Shown here one piece after another: positions 14,934 to 23,329 of a stretch of 23,449 nucleotides of DNA. The position numbers and the translations under genes were made by a program. The stretch comes from an uncultured Erysipelotrichaceae bacterium (lineage in GTDB: Bacteria; Bacillota_I; Bacilli_A; RF39; UBA660): the NCBI GenBank assembly GCA_902766815.1, contig CACXEZ010000115.1, positions 1 to 23,449 on the forward strand. The letters are read 5' to 3'. The notes beneath the pieces were generated by a model, which worked only from the letters and a program-made list of their open reading frames with translations, did no database searches and was not told where the DNA came from. Numbering within the stretch: position 1 is the stretch's first letter; each line of letters starts with the position of its first letter.

Positions 14934-14977
14934 GTAACCTAAATTAAAAAATATATAATATTTAGGTTACTTTTTTC
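14934..14977 (+). terminator. Rho-independent terminator after obg
   Basis: GTAACCTAAAT (14934-14944) pairs perfectly with ATTTAGGTTAC (14960-14970), followed by TTTTTT. Confidence 0.9.
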
Positions 14978-15045
14978 TTATCCACAAATTACCAATATAA
15001 ATATCTAATTTCTGCACATATTAAAGAATGATAAGGAGGGAAAAA

Positions 15046-15627
15046 ATGAAAAAGTTACTTATAGGTCTTAGTGTATTATTTTTATTAGCTGGCTGCGACA
15101 ACGGAACAAAGACTGTATCTTGTAGTTCTACTAATCAGTCAAATGGTGTTACCACAAATACAAAATACGAAATAAAATATAAAGATGATGAAGTAAAATA
15201 TGTTACCATTACAAATGACTATAATCAAAATACCAATGGGACAAATAATAATGACATAGATGGAACAAATACTGATACAGATGGACTAGACAAAAACGAT
15301 ACTAACAATAATGATAATACATTAGAATCAGATGAAGTTGTTGATGGCGTAGTAGGAGATGCTATTGATACTACTATAGATGGAATAAAAGATACTATTC
15401 TAGACTTAGCAGGTATCAGGAATACTTATCAAAATCAAATAAGCACCTATGACAATATTGAAGGTTTCTCTTACAAAGTAGATGTAGATAACAACAACGA
15501 ATATAAAGTTATCTATGAGATTGATATGGATAAAATAAGTGATGCAGATTTAACTAGATTTGGCATAAACAGAGATTTCTCAGATATGAAATCGGATTAT
15601 GAAGATCTAGGTTACACTTGTGAATAA
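15046..15627 (+). CDS. Lipoprotein, resembling the DUF1307/YehR type, with a low-complexity insert
   Basis: The product is 193 residues with a type II signal peptide: charged MKK, a hydrophobic core, and lipobox LLAGC with C17 as the lipidated residue. After the lipobox, residues 22-55 form short strands (KTVSCSSTNQ, KYEIKYKDDEVKYVTI) and the C-terminus has DNIEGFSYKVDVDNNNEYKV and YEDLGYTCE, similar in layout to small DUF1307-type lipoproteins. Cysteines 26 and 192 could pair. Between the two halves lies an Asn/Asp/Thr-rich segment (about 57-96) with DIDGTN and DTDGLDKND, resembling Asp-rich calcium-binding loops. The start at 15046 follows AAGGAGGG; ATG 15028 lies before that site. The ligand is unknown. 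It is convergent with ponA. Confidence 0.75.
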   Translation: MKKLLIGLSVLFLLAGCDNGTKTVSCSSTNQSNGVTTNTKYEIKYKDDEVKYVTITNDYNQNTNGTNNNDIDGTNTDTDGLDKNDTNNNDNTLESDEVVDGVVGDAIDTTIDGIKDTILDLAGIRNTYQNQISTYDNIEGFSYKVDVDNNNEYKVIYEIDMDKISDADLTRFGINRDFSDMKSDYEDLGYTCE

Positions 15628-15632
15628 GAAAA

Positions 15633-15660
15633 AGACACTTGTAATTCAAGTGTCTATTTT
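15633..15660. terminator. Bidirectional terminator between the lipoprotein gene and ponA
   Basis: AGACACTTG (15633-15641), a 5-nt loop, CAAGTGTCT (15647-15655), then TATTTT on the plus strand and CTTTTTCTT on the minus strand. It overlaps the ponA stop codon. Confidence 0.85.
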
Positions 15661-18449
15661 ATGACCAATGTTCTAGTCGCAGAAGTACTAATTGCTTCAT
15701 CTTCATCATCTGGAGTATATTGTACTTGATATTTGATAGTAATATTCTTAGTATTCGCAAGTAATTCATTTACCTTTTCAGTAACATCATTCAATGAATC
15801 ACAACTACTACCATTCACCGTATATTTAATATTACTATTTAGTGTAACATCATTTTTTCCATAAGTAACTTTAATTCCTTTTTCTTCATAAACTTCATCT
15901 TGTGTTAATTCGATAGTTTTATTTCCATTCAAACTAACAACTAATTTTTTAGATGCACTATCATCATCTACAGGAGCAGTTCCTGTAACCTTTGCACTAA
16001 CAGAAACTCCATTACTAGCATTACTCTTAAAGTTACGATATTCTGTTTTAACAATAAATGTTATATTTTCGGTAGTATTAGAAGAATAAACATAAGATTT
16101 TTCAGTGGTGAAACCTAAACTAGTAACATCACCATTAGCCTTTTTAATATAAACACCATATCCAACACCACCTAAGGTATCTTTATTGTAAGCTAAACGT
16201 TCTTGTAAAAACTGACTACTACTATTACCAAATACACTTTGCTCAAAATACTTCTTCAAATAATCTTCAGTTAATGCTTCAGGTAATTTATGCTCCCAAG
16301 TTAGTTTAATCCCGTTAGTTGAATTAGTAGCTTTTAAATTAGTAACATCATTTAATTGTTGGAAACGACTAGATTCTTCCGTAGGTTCAGTACCAGCAGT
16401 AAAGTATTCTGTCCTAATAAGATCTTCTGGAGTATACTTGCTAGGTTTAGCAGCAGGCCAAGAACCATATTCTACCTGAGCAGCAACCACACTAGAAGGA
16501 ACTGAAAATTGTTCAGTAGTAACTGGAATATATTTCATAATAGCAGCCATTAAATTGTCTTTAGGAGTACCAGAACCATTAAAATATTCCTTGTCAATCT
16601 CATCATATCCATACCATAATGCAATAGAGTGTTGTGGTGTATATGCTACAGTCCATAAATCATTAACGGCATAAGATGGAAGTCCATATTTTTTCATAGT
16701 AGCATCATCATAATTAGAAGTACCAGTTTTTGCAGCAACTGTTCCACGATAAGAACTAGTACCACCACTAAATCCATGGCGAGCAGCATATTCTAATACA
16801 TTATTCATCAAATAAGCAGTCGAATCTTTCATGGCTTGAGTCTTCTTAGTTTCAAATTCAGTGGTTTCCCCAGTAGAACGATAAGTAATAGATTTTACTG
16901 TATAGGGTTCTGTATAATAGCCACCGTTCGCAAATGCTGCATAAGCAGCTGCCATCTGTGTCGTAGTAACTCCAGTTTCTAATCCTCCAATAGAATAAGA
17001 TTCGTAAGCCACCCCATCTTTTAAAGGAATTCCAAGACCTTCTACAAAATTTACAATTTTTTTATTACCAACATCTTTATTAACAGTTTGAAAAGCTTTA
17101 ATAGCAGGAATATTTCTCGAAATAGCCAAAGCTTCTCTTAAAGTCATAAGTCCTTTATAACCACCATCCCAGTTTCCAGGTTGCCCACCACTAGTATAAC
17201 TCCAAGGCTCATCTGTAAATAATTGATAAGTAGAGAAGTTATCAAACTCAAAGCCAGGAGCATAAGCAAAAATCGGTTTTGCCGTAGAACCAGGTTGACG
17301 CTTTGTCTGCGTAGCATAATTCCATTGCCTTTCACCGGTACGATTTCTACCAGTACCAACTGCCGTAATAGCCCCCGTTTTAACATCTATAATTGTAATT
17401 GCAGCTTGAACTTTATCATTCTGCCAAGTGTAACCTTCACCAGCTAAAATTTTATTAATACCATCTTGAATACCAACATCCATCGTTGTATAAATTTCCA
17501 TAGAAACTAAAGCAGGATCATTACCAGTTTTCTTTTGAACCTCAGAAACAACAGTATCGATAAATCCTTGGTAACTATTATCACTATCTCCGGTACCAAC
17601 TAACAAAGAAGTAATATCAATTTTATTAGCCATATCAGCTTCTTCCTGAGTAATATAACCATGTCTAACCATAAGTTTCAAAACAGTTTCCATACGTTTT
17701 TTAGCTCTCTCAGGATTTTTATATGGATTATCACCATTAGGAGACTGAAATAATCCCGCAATAATAGCAGCTTCAGGTAAACTTAAATCGGACACAGATT
17801 TTCCAAAATAATACTTAGAAGCTTCTTCAACACCATAAACATTTCCACCAAGCAAACTATCATTAACGTAAAATTCCATAATCTCTTCCTTGGTATACTT
17901 TTTTTCCATAAAGAACACAGCCAAATAGACATCTTTAAATTTTCTAGTAATAGTTTGTGATGTAGAAGTCAAATTATTTTTAACAACCTGCATTGTTAAA
18001 GTAGAAGCTCCACCAGCACTTCTATTGCCCAGTACTTGACCAACAGAAGCTTTTAAAAATCTTGCTCCATCCACACCATTATGTTGGAAAAACCTCGAGT
18101 CTTCCGTAGCAACAATGGCATCAATCAATACCTGAGGTAGCTTATCATAAGAAACAGACTCTCTTTTTTCCATTCCTAATTTTGCTATAACATTATTACT
18201 TGCATCATAAATTACGGTCTGATCTTGATTCGCCAAAGCATTAGGATCAAATTCACCACTACTTGCTACAATATAAATAAAGAAAGCAAATACAGCAAAT
18301 ACACCAAATGCACAACACACTAAGAAGAAACTAAGTAACTTCTTCCACCATTTTCGTTTGGTACCTTTTTTCCTTAAATCCTTATTTTTGTTAGAACTCA
18401 TATTTTTATTAGAAGAATTCACAACATGCCTTTTTTTTCTTTTTTTCAT
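15654..18449 (-). CDS. ponA: Bifunctional class A penicillin-binding protein (PBP1 type)
   Basis: Membrane-anchored enzyme that polymerises lipid II and cross-links peptidoglycan outside the cell. The product is 931 residues. In order: basic cytoplasmic tail (1-37), membrane anchor (about 38-62), GT51 glycosyltransferase domain with catalytic Glu in ATEDSRFF (E117), GGASTLTMQVVKN (147-159) and RKFKD (169-173), then the transpeptidase with S388-TAK (SxxK), S444-RN (SxN) and K574-TGT. After about residue 700 come a fibronectin type III-like segment (VTNLKATNSTNGIKLTWE) and a last domain (about 833-931) ending TSATRTLVIK that resembles DUF5011-type Ig-like domains. The extracellular tail is longer than in B. 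subtilis PBP1. The ATG overlaps the recU stop (ATGA), giving the recU-ponA operon known from B. subtilis. Confidence 0.96.
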   Translation of the reverse strand: MKKRKKRHVVNSSNKNMSSNKNKDLRKKGTKRKWWKKLLSFFLVCCAFGVFAVFAFFIYIVASSGEFDPNALANQDQTVIYDASNNVIAKLGMEKRESVSYDKLPQVLIDAIVATEDSRFFQHNGVDGARFLKASVGQVLGNRSAGGASTLTMQVVKNNLTSTSQTITRKFKDVYLAVFFMEKKYTKEEIMEFYVNDSLLGGNVYGVEEASKYYFGKSVSDLSLPEAAIIAGLFQSPNGDNPYKNPERAKKRMETVLKLMVRHGYITQEEADMANKIDITSLLVGTGDSDNSYQGFIDTVVSEVQKKTGNDPALVSMEIYTTMDVGIQDGINKILAGEGYTWQNDKVQAAITIIDVKTGAITAVGTGRNRTGERQWNYATQTKRQPGSTAKPIFAYAPGFEFDNFSTYQLFTDEPWSYTSGGQPGNWDGGYKGLMTLREALAISRNIPAIKAFQTVNKDVGNKKIVNFVEGLGIPLKDGVAYESYSIGGLETGVTTTQMAAAYAAFANGGYYTEPYTVKSITYRSTGETTEFETKKTQAMKDSTAYLMNNVLEYAARHGFSGGTSSYRGTVAAKTGTSNYDDATMKKYGLPSYAVNDLWTVAYTPQHSIALWYGYDEIDKEYFNGSGTPKDNLMAAIMKYIPVTTEQFSVPSSVVAAQVEYGSWPAAKPSKYTPEDLIRTEYFTAGTEPTEESSRFQQLNDVTNLKATNSTNGIKLTWEHKLPEALTEDYLKKYFEQSVFGNSSSQFLQERLAYNKDTLGGVGYGVYIKKANGDVTSLGFTTEKSYVYSSNTTENITFIVKTEYRNFKSNASNGVSVSAKVTGTAPVDDDSASKKLVVSLNGNKTIELTQDEVYEEKGIKVTYGKNDVTLNSNIKYTVNGSSCDSLNDVTEKVNELLANTKNITIKYQVQYTPDDEDEAISTSATRTLVIK

Positions 18450-18994
18450 TTTTTCACTTCCCTTATAATTTTATCAATAATTTTAATATAGTCTAACCTA
18501 GGAGAATATTTTAACTCCAAAGGAAAACCATGTTCTTTAAAATAATCCAAAGGAATGGATTTTCGATGATAAACATTCTCAAAATGGATGACATCACTTC
18601 CCAATAATACATAGGTTAAATTTAAGGAAGAAAACCTTACGATCAAGAATGTAATTCCTCCAAAATAAATTACTTTCTCAATATGTTCCATTTGGTGTTT
18701 ATGAATGTTGGATAGGGGAAAACTTGTTTTACTTTGAGTTTCTTTAGCATCAAATTCCAAATATCTACCCAAATAAACCCCATTGTAATCCAAAGTAGAA
18801 GGCTCATGAAAATAGGCTTCTCTAATTCTATTCTTAGGGTATTCTACTTGTACTACTTGAATAGGAGTAGGTTTTTTATAAATCAAAGCAATACTCTGAA
18901 GATTGTAATATTCATTAGTTTTATTAATATCATCTTCCAAGGTCATTCCTCGATTTGCATATATGTTATCCTTAAAATAATTCTGTAATCTCAA
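18446..18994 (-). CDS. recU: Holliday junction resolvase RecU
   Basis: Dimeric Mg-dependent endonuclease that resolves four-way junctions during recombination and chromosome segregation in low-GC Gram-positives. About 182 residues from the chosen start. Family signatures are NRGMTLEDDINKTNEYY near the N-terminus, IALIYKKPTPIQVVQVEYP, STLDYNGVYLGRYLEFDAKETQSKTSFPL with the D-E-K catalytic set, and IHKHQMEHI. There is no ATG. TTG at 18994 is preceded by AAAGGTG at 6-nt spacing; a GTG at 19003 is also in frame but overlaps that ribosome binding site. Both starts leave all motifs intact. A TATAAT (minus strand, 19018-19013) lies just upstream. The stop overlaps the ponA start by 4 nt, implying coupled translation. 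Confidence 0.95.
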   Translation of the reverse strand: MRLQNYFKDNIYANRGMTLEDDINKTNEYYNLQSIALIYKKPTPIQVVQVEYPKNRIREAYFHEPSTLDYNGVYLGRYLEFDAKETQSKTSFPLSNIHKHQMEHIEKVIYFGGITFLIVRFSSLNLTYVLLGSDVIHFENVYHRKSIPLDYFKEHGFPLELKYSPRLDYIKIIDKIIREVKK

Positions 18995-19012
18995 ATCTAT
19001 CACCTTTCTTAC

Positions 19013-19018
19013 ATTATA
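19013..19018 (-). promoter_or_regulatory. -10 element of the recU-ponA operon
   Basis: TATAAT on the minus strand, about 19 bp before the TTG start. The -35 region is A-rich without a good match. Confidence 0.45.
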
Positions 19019-19129
19019 CTATAAATGATTTTTTTTTACTATCATTTTAAATCGACTATTTTATTTTAAATAGATTATTAATAAAATTTTATGTCAATTA
19101 AGTGTAAAGTATTAAAAGTTTTTATTTGA

Positions 19130-19142
19130 CATATAATGTAAT
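19130..19142 (+). promoter_or_regulatory. SigE-type -10 placed for a leaderless yunB transcript
   Basis: CATATAAT (19130-19137) then 5 nt to the ATG at 19143. It matches the SigE -10 cATACAnT with one difference. A GTATT (19109-19113) lies 16 bp upstream as a weak -35. In B. subtilis yunB is in the SigE regulon. Confidence 0.5.
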
Positions 19143-19850
19143 ATGAAAAAGAAACCTCCAATAATAACTTTCATTCTATACTTATTTTTGTTTGTTTTCA
19201 TAGGTTCTGTCATCTTTATTTATTATTTTCAAAAAAAGTTAGGACCAGAACTAATTACCTGTGCTGAAAATCAAGTAAAATATTTAACAACCCTAGTAGT
19301 CAATAATAGCATTAGAAAGTATCATAAAACTTCCACAGAAGATAATTTTTTAAAGATGACCAAAAATGAGCAAGGGGAGATTATCTTAATTGAATATAAC
19401 ACCAAAACCATCAACGAAACAACTACGAAAATAACAGAAATATTAGAAAGTGATTTACAAAACATGACCAAGGGGAATTTGCAAGAAATTGATTTAAAAC
19501 TAGACAAAATAACAGAAGATTATTATGAAAAGATAAATGATGGTATCATATTAACAGTATCCGTAGGTACCGCTACTGGAAGTAGCCTTTTAGCCAATAC
19601 AGGACCTAAAATTCCTTTAAAATTAAAACTAGTAGGTGAAGTAAATACAACCCTAAAATCAAAAGTAAAAGAATACGGACTAAACAATGCAATAATAGAA
19701 ATTTATGTAGAAACAGAAACCACCACCGTAATTCAAATGCCATTTCTATCAAAAGAAGTAGTAATAAAGAATGAAATTCCTCTAACCATGCAACTAATTC
19801 AAGGTACCTTACCAGAATATTATATAGGAAACTCACCAAAAAGTCCCTAA
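19143..19850 (+). CDS. yunB: Sporulation protein YunB
   Basis: YunB is a mother-cell sporulation protein needed for efficient spore formation in B. subtilis; its biochemical role is unknown. The product is 235 residues, close to the family length. It has an N-terminal membrane segment (about 8-29), then a domain with the family hallmark block ILTVSVGTATGSSLLANTGPKI (136-157) followed by LKLVGEV, GLNNAIIEIYVETET (179-193) corresponding to the GINQTxHxIYLEV motif, and the end TLPEYYIG (222-229) corresponding to GxVPDTY. No Shine-Dalgarno precedes ATG 19143, an in-frame TAA lies at 19134-19136, and starting later would remove the membrane segment, so a leaderless mRNA is likely. The gene is divergent from recU-ponA and ends in its own terminator before rsmH. 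Confidence 0.88.
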   Translation: MKKKPPIITFILYLFLFVFIGSVIFIYYFQKKLGPELITCAENQVKYLTTLVVNNSIRKYHKTSTEDNFLKMTKNEQGEIILIEYNTKTINETTTKITEILESDLQNMTKGNLQEIDLKLDKITEDYYEKINDGIILTVSVGTATGSSLLANTGPKIPLKLKLVGEVNTTLKSKVKEYGLNNAIIEIYVETETTTVIQMPFLSKEVVIKNEIPLTMQLIQGTLPEYYIGNSPKSP

Positions 19851-19884
19851 AACGTTAACTATTTTGTAAAGTTAACGTTTTTTT
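19849..19884 (+). terminator. Rho-independent terminator after yunB
   Basis: AAAACGTTAACT (19849-19860) pairs with AGTTAACGTTTT (19870-19881), followed by further T residues. It starts at the yunB stop codon. Confidence 0.9.
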
Positions 19885-19904
19885 ATACTTTCCATAAATA
19901 TTTA

Positions 19905-19913
19905 TGCTATAAT
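19905..19913 (+). promoter_or_regulatory. Extended -10 promoter of the rsmH-ftsL-PBP cluster
   Basis: TGC-TATAAT (TG at 19905-19906, TATAAT at 19908-19913) is an extended -10, which can work without a clear -35. It lies 29 bp before the rsmH start. Confidence 0.65.
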
Positions 19914-19942
19914 GATAAGAGAAATATTAGGAGGTAACGGTT

Positions 19943-20866
19943 ATGTTTCATAAAAGTGTATTACTAGAAGAATGTTTAGAAAACTTAAATGTAAGGGAAG
20001 ATGGAATTTACGTAGATGCAACTTTAGGATTTGCAGGTCACTCTAAAGAAATACTAAAAAGAATTCCCAATGGACATCTATATGCTTTTGATCAAGATGA
20101 TTTTGCCATTACAGAAAGTAATAAAATATTAAAAGAAATTGCTAGTAATTACACCATTATTAGAAGTAATTTTAGGAATATGCAAGAAGAATTATCCAAA
20201 CTAGGAATTTTCAAAGTAAATGGTATTCTCTTTGATTTAGGAGTTTCTTCAGCCCAATTAGATATAGATGAAAGAGGATTTTCTTTTCACAAAGATGCTT
20301 ACCTAGACATGCGAATGGATACCACTAAAGCCTTTAGTGCCTATAATGTTTTAAATGAATATTCCTACGAAGAACTAGTGAGAATCTTAAGGGATTACGG
20401 AGAAGAAAAATATGCTCCTAGCATCGCCAGAAATATCATCAAGGAAAGAGTAAAAAAACCAATCGAAACCACCTTCGAATTCGTGGATATTATCAAACAA
20501 AGTATGCCTATGAAAGCAATGAGAGATAAACATCCTGCCAGAAAAAGCTTTCAAGCAGTACGTATCGAAGTAAATCATGAACTAGAAGTATTAGAAATCG
20601 CTATAAGACAAGCACTAGATTTATTAGATATAAACGGAAGACTATGTATCATCAGTTTCCAATCTCTAGAAGACAAAATAGTAAAAAATATTATGAATGA
20701 AGTAAGTAGCGTACCAAAGGAATTCAAAGAATTACCATTTATTCCAGAAGAATACTTACCAAAATATAAAATAATATCAAAAGGAATCATCCCAACCAAA
20801 AAAGAGTTAGATGAAAATTATCGCTCTCACAGTGCTAGGCTAAGAGTAATAGAAAGGGTAAAGTAA
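19943..20866 (+). CDS. rsmH: 16S rRNA (cytosine-1402-N4)-methyltransferase RsmH
   Basis: Methylates N4 of C1402 in the 16S rRNA decoding centre with S-adenosylmethionine. Also known as MraW and usually near the start of the division/cell wall cluster. The product is 307 residues, the normal size. Visible motifs are FHKSVLLEECLENL at the start, VDATLGFAGHS (cofactor loop), LYAFDQD, GILFDLGVSSAQLD, DERGFSFHKDAYLDMRMD, NEYSYEELVRILRDYGEE, HPARKSFQAVRIEVN and ISFQSLEDKIVK, and the end RSHSARLRVIERVK. AGGAGG (19929-19934) precedes the ATG by 8 nt. It is the first gene after its promoter; mraZ, the usual first gene, is absent. The ftsL-like gene follows 4 nt after the stop. Confidence 0.97.
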   Translation: MFHKSVLLEECLENLNVREDGIYVDATLGFAGHSKEILKRIPNGHLYAFDQDDFAITESNKILKEIASNYTIIRSNFRNMQEELSKLGIFKVNGILFDLGVSSAQLDIDERGFSFHKDAYLDMRMDTTKAFSAYNVLNEYSYEELVRILRDYGEEKYAPSIARNIIKERVKKPIETTFEFVDIIKQSMPMKAMRDKHPARKSFQAVRIEVNHELEVLEIAIRQALDLLDINGRLCIISFQSLEDKIVKNIMNEVSSVPKEFKELPFIPEEYLPKYKIISKGIIPTKKELDENYRSHSARLRVIERVK

Positions 20867-20870
20867 TAAA

Positions 20871-21164
20871 ATGAAAAAAGAAAAAAAGAAAAGAAAATTT
20901 CTAAGTAGTTTTGAAAGATTTATGTACAAATTATGCATTATAATGATTATTGGACTAATCGTAGGTATTGTTTGTATCGAAACAAGTCTAGCCCAAACCA
21001 ATGTAGAAATTCAAAAATTAGAAAATGCCGTTGAAAAACAAAAAAAGAGGAATGAAAGTTTAAACATGAAAATAGATGAAATGACTTCTTTAGATAATAT
21101 TAAAGAAGTAAGTGCTGAATATGGGCTATCTTATCACAGCGAAAATATAAAAACAATAGATTAA
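20871..21164 (+). CDS. ftsL: FtsL-like septum formation initiator
   Basis: Small bitopic division protein that, with DivIC/FtsB, links FtsW and the class B PBP to the divisome. The product is 97 residues: a strongly basic cytoplasmic tail (1-20), one membrane helix (about 21-38), a coiled-coil segment (about 42-72, VEIQKLENAVEKQKKRNESL), then a short region (LDNIKEVSAEYGLSYH) typical of FtsL C-termini. FtsL proteins are poorly conserved, so the call rests on size, topology and position between rsmH and the class B PBP gene, which is the standard place. It starts 4 nt after the rsmH stop, so it is in the same operon. Confidence 0.8.
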   Translation: MKKEKKKRKFLSSFERFMYKLCIIMIIGLIVGIVCIETSLAQTNVEIQKLENAVEKQKKRNESLNMKIDEMTSLDNIKEVSAEYGLSYHSENIKTID

Positions 21165-21181
21165 GGAAAGAAGGGAAAAAT

Positions 21182-23329
21182 ATGCGCAAGAAAAAAATAA
21201 ATATTGATAAAATAAGAGCAAATTATATTTTATTTCCTTGCGTTCTTTTGTTATTTTGTATCTTTATTGCAAGAGTATTCTATTTATGTACAATGGATTA
21301 CAACGTAGGTGAAGTGACCATAACAAATTTTATAAAAAATAGAAACACCAAAGAAGAAACTATTCTACCAAAAAGGGGAAGTATTCTAGATACACATGGT
21401 AACATATTAGCAGAAGATGTAGCTAGTTATTCTGTAATCGCCTATTTAGATGAGAAAAGAAGTGAAAATAGCAAAGTACCCCTTCACGTAGTCGACCCAG
21501 ATGCCACAGCTGAAAAATTAGCTCCATATATCAATATAGATGTAGAAGCATTAAAAATTTTACTAAAAAAAGAGGCTTATCAAGTAGAGTTAGGACCAGG
21601 TAGTAGAAACTTAAGCCAAATACAAATGGAAACCATAAAAAACTTAAACTTACCAGGAATCGACTTTGTAGCGAGTACCAAAAGATATTATCCCAACGGA
21701 GATTTTGCCTCATATGCCATCGGTTACACAGTAAATGAAGAAGATAAAGAAGGAAATACTTGGAAAGTAGGACAATTAGGAATTGAAGAATATTATAATG
21801 AAACTCTAACGGGACATAGTGGGTACGTAACATATGAACATGACCGAAATGGATATAAAATTGCTAATGGTCGTGAATATATAGAAGAAGCTGATGATGG
21901 AGATAATATATATTTAACTATCGATAGTAATATTCAATTATTTACAGAAAACGCTGTCAAAAAAATGATGACTGATTCCGAAGGAGAATGGGGCCTAATG
22001 ATAGTAGCAGATGCCTCTACTGGAGCAATTCTATCATATGTAACCTCCCCATCCTTTGACCCAAATAAAAAAAATATTACAAATTATATGGACTTAATGA
22101 CAGGAACAACCTATGAACCAGGAAGTACTATGAAAATATTTTCATATCTTTGTGCAATAGAAAGTGGAAAATACAATGGTGATGCTACCTATGACTCTGG
22201 AACCATCACTTATACAGCAAATAATGGAACAACAACAACTATCCATGATTGGAACAAAATAGGTTGGGGGAGAATAACATACGACTATGGATTTGCTATG
22301 AGTTCCAACGTTGGTGCTGCAAGCTTATTAGAAACAGAAGTCATCGATAAAAAAACATTAAAATCTTGCTATAGTAACTACGGATTCGGCAAAATAACAG
22401 GCTTTACTCTAAATAGAGAATCATCAGGAAAAATAAAATTTAACTATGACATAGATGCTGCTTCAGCTACTTTTGGACAAGCCATTACTGTAACACCAAT
22501 CCAAATGATTCAAGCTCTAACCTCAATTAGCAACAATGGAAAATTATTAAAACCATACATAGTATCAAAAATAACCGATCCTGACACTAAAGAAGTAACT
22601 TATGAAGCCACTACCGAAGTAATAGATATTATAGCAAATACTGATAGCATCTCTAAAATAAAAGAATTAATGAAAAGTGTAGTATGTAATGATTCAGAAA
22701 AATGTACAGGAAGCGCCTATTACCTAGAAGACTATCCCATTATGGGCAAAACTGGAACTGCTCAAATCTATGATGAAAAAACAGGAACATATATGAAAGG
22801 AGAATCTGATTATATCTATTCTTTTGCAGGACTATATCCAACAGACAATCCAGAAATTATCATATACACAGCCTTAAAGAAACCAAAAGATACAACTAAT
22901 TATATAGCTCCTGCCGTAAAAGATGTAGTAGTAAATACAAGCAAATACTTAAATATTATCGTAGACAATAGCAAAACTACAACTCACAAGTTAGAAAGTT
23001 ATGTCAATAAAGAAACGAGTATTATCAAATCTAAATTAGAAGAAAATAAAATGCAAGTATACATTTTAGGAACTGGTGAAAAAATTATTAACCAATATCC
23101 AGAAAAAGGAAGTAAACTATACCCAGGAAGTGTAGTAGCTTTATTAACTGATAATTACGATAAAAAAATTCCTAATTTAACAGGTCTTTCCTATAAAGAC
23201 GCTATTAATATTCTAAAATTAATGGGTGTAAGATATACGGCAGAGGGAAAAGGATATGTAATAAATCAAAGCATAGAAGAAGGAAGTATTGTAACAGAAG
23301 ATATGACAGTAAACCTAAATTTAGGTTAA
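21182..23329 (+). CDS. Class B penicillin-binding protein with two PASTA domains (PBP2B/SpoVD type)
   Basis: Monofunctional transpeptidase that cross-links septal (or spore cortex) peptidoglycan, working with a SEDS polymerase such as FtsW. The product is 715 residues: short cytoplasmic tail, membrane anchor (about 14-35), the class B dimerisation/pedestal region with LPKRGSILDTHGNILAED, then the transpeptidase with S315-TMK (SxxK), S374-SN (SxN) and K523-TGT. The C-terminal about 115 residues form two PASTA domains (starting near HKLESYVNK and KKIPNLTGLSYKDA), which can bind uncross-linked peptidoglycan. AAGGAAAGAAGGG precedes the ATG. B. subtilis has both PbpB (division) and SpoVD (spore) in this position; the sequence alone does not say which role applies, so no symbol is given. 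Any mraY/murD downstream would lie outside the window. Confidence 0.93.
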   Translation: MRKKKINIDKIRANYILFPCVLLLFCIFIARVFYLCTMDYNVGEVTITNFIKNRNTKEETILPKRGSILDTHGNILAEDVASYSVIAYLDEKRSENSKVPLHVVDPDATAEKLAPYINIDVEALKILLKKEAYQVELGPGSRNLSQIQMETIKNLNLPGIDFVASTKRYYPNGDFASYAIGYTVNEEDKEGNTWKVGQLGIEEYYNETLTGHSGYVTYEHDRNGYKIANGREYIEEADDGDNIYLTIDSNIQLFTENAVKKMMTDSEGEWGLMIVADASTGAILSYVTSPSFDPNKKNITNYMDLMTGTTYEPGSTMKIFSYLCAIESGKYNGDATYDSGTITYTANNGTTTTIHDWNKIGWGRITYDYGFAMSSNVGAASLLETEVIDKKTLKSCYSNYGFGKITGFTLNRESSGKIKFNYDIDAASATFGQAITVTPIQMIQALTSISNNGKLLKPYIVSKITDPDTKEVTYEATTEVIDIIANTDSISKIKELMKSVVCNDSEKCTGSAYYLEDYPIMGKTGTAQIYDEKTGTYMKGESDYIYSFAGLYPTDNPEIIIYTALKKPKDTTNYIAPAVKDVVVNTSKYLNIIVDNSKTTTHKLESYVNKETSIIKSKLEENKMQVYILGTGEKIINQYPEKGSKLYPGSVVALLTDNYDKKIPNLTGLSYKDAINILKLMGVRYTAEGKGYVINQSIEEGSIVTEDMTVNLNLG

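Noticed and set aside
14978..14986. A perfect DnaA box, TTATCCACA, between obg and the lipoprotein gene
   Set aside because: Single copy with no second box, AT-rich unwinding element or dnaA/dnaN nearby; one such 9-mer is not surprising in 23 kb of AT-rich DNA.
17144..17447. Open frames on either strand within ponA and similar frames inside other genes
   Set aside because: They overlap well-supported genes in other frames and lack ribosome binding sites and recognisable protein features.
23312..23327. 16-bp perfect palindrome AACCTAAATTTAGGTT at the end of the class B PBP gene
   Set aside because: It lies in coding sequence (the last residues NLNLG), leaves only a short stem with a 4-nt loop, and no T run follows, so it is not a convincing terminator or operator.
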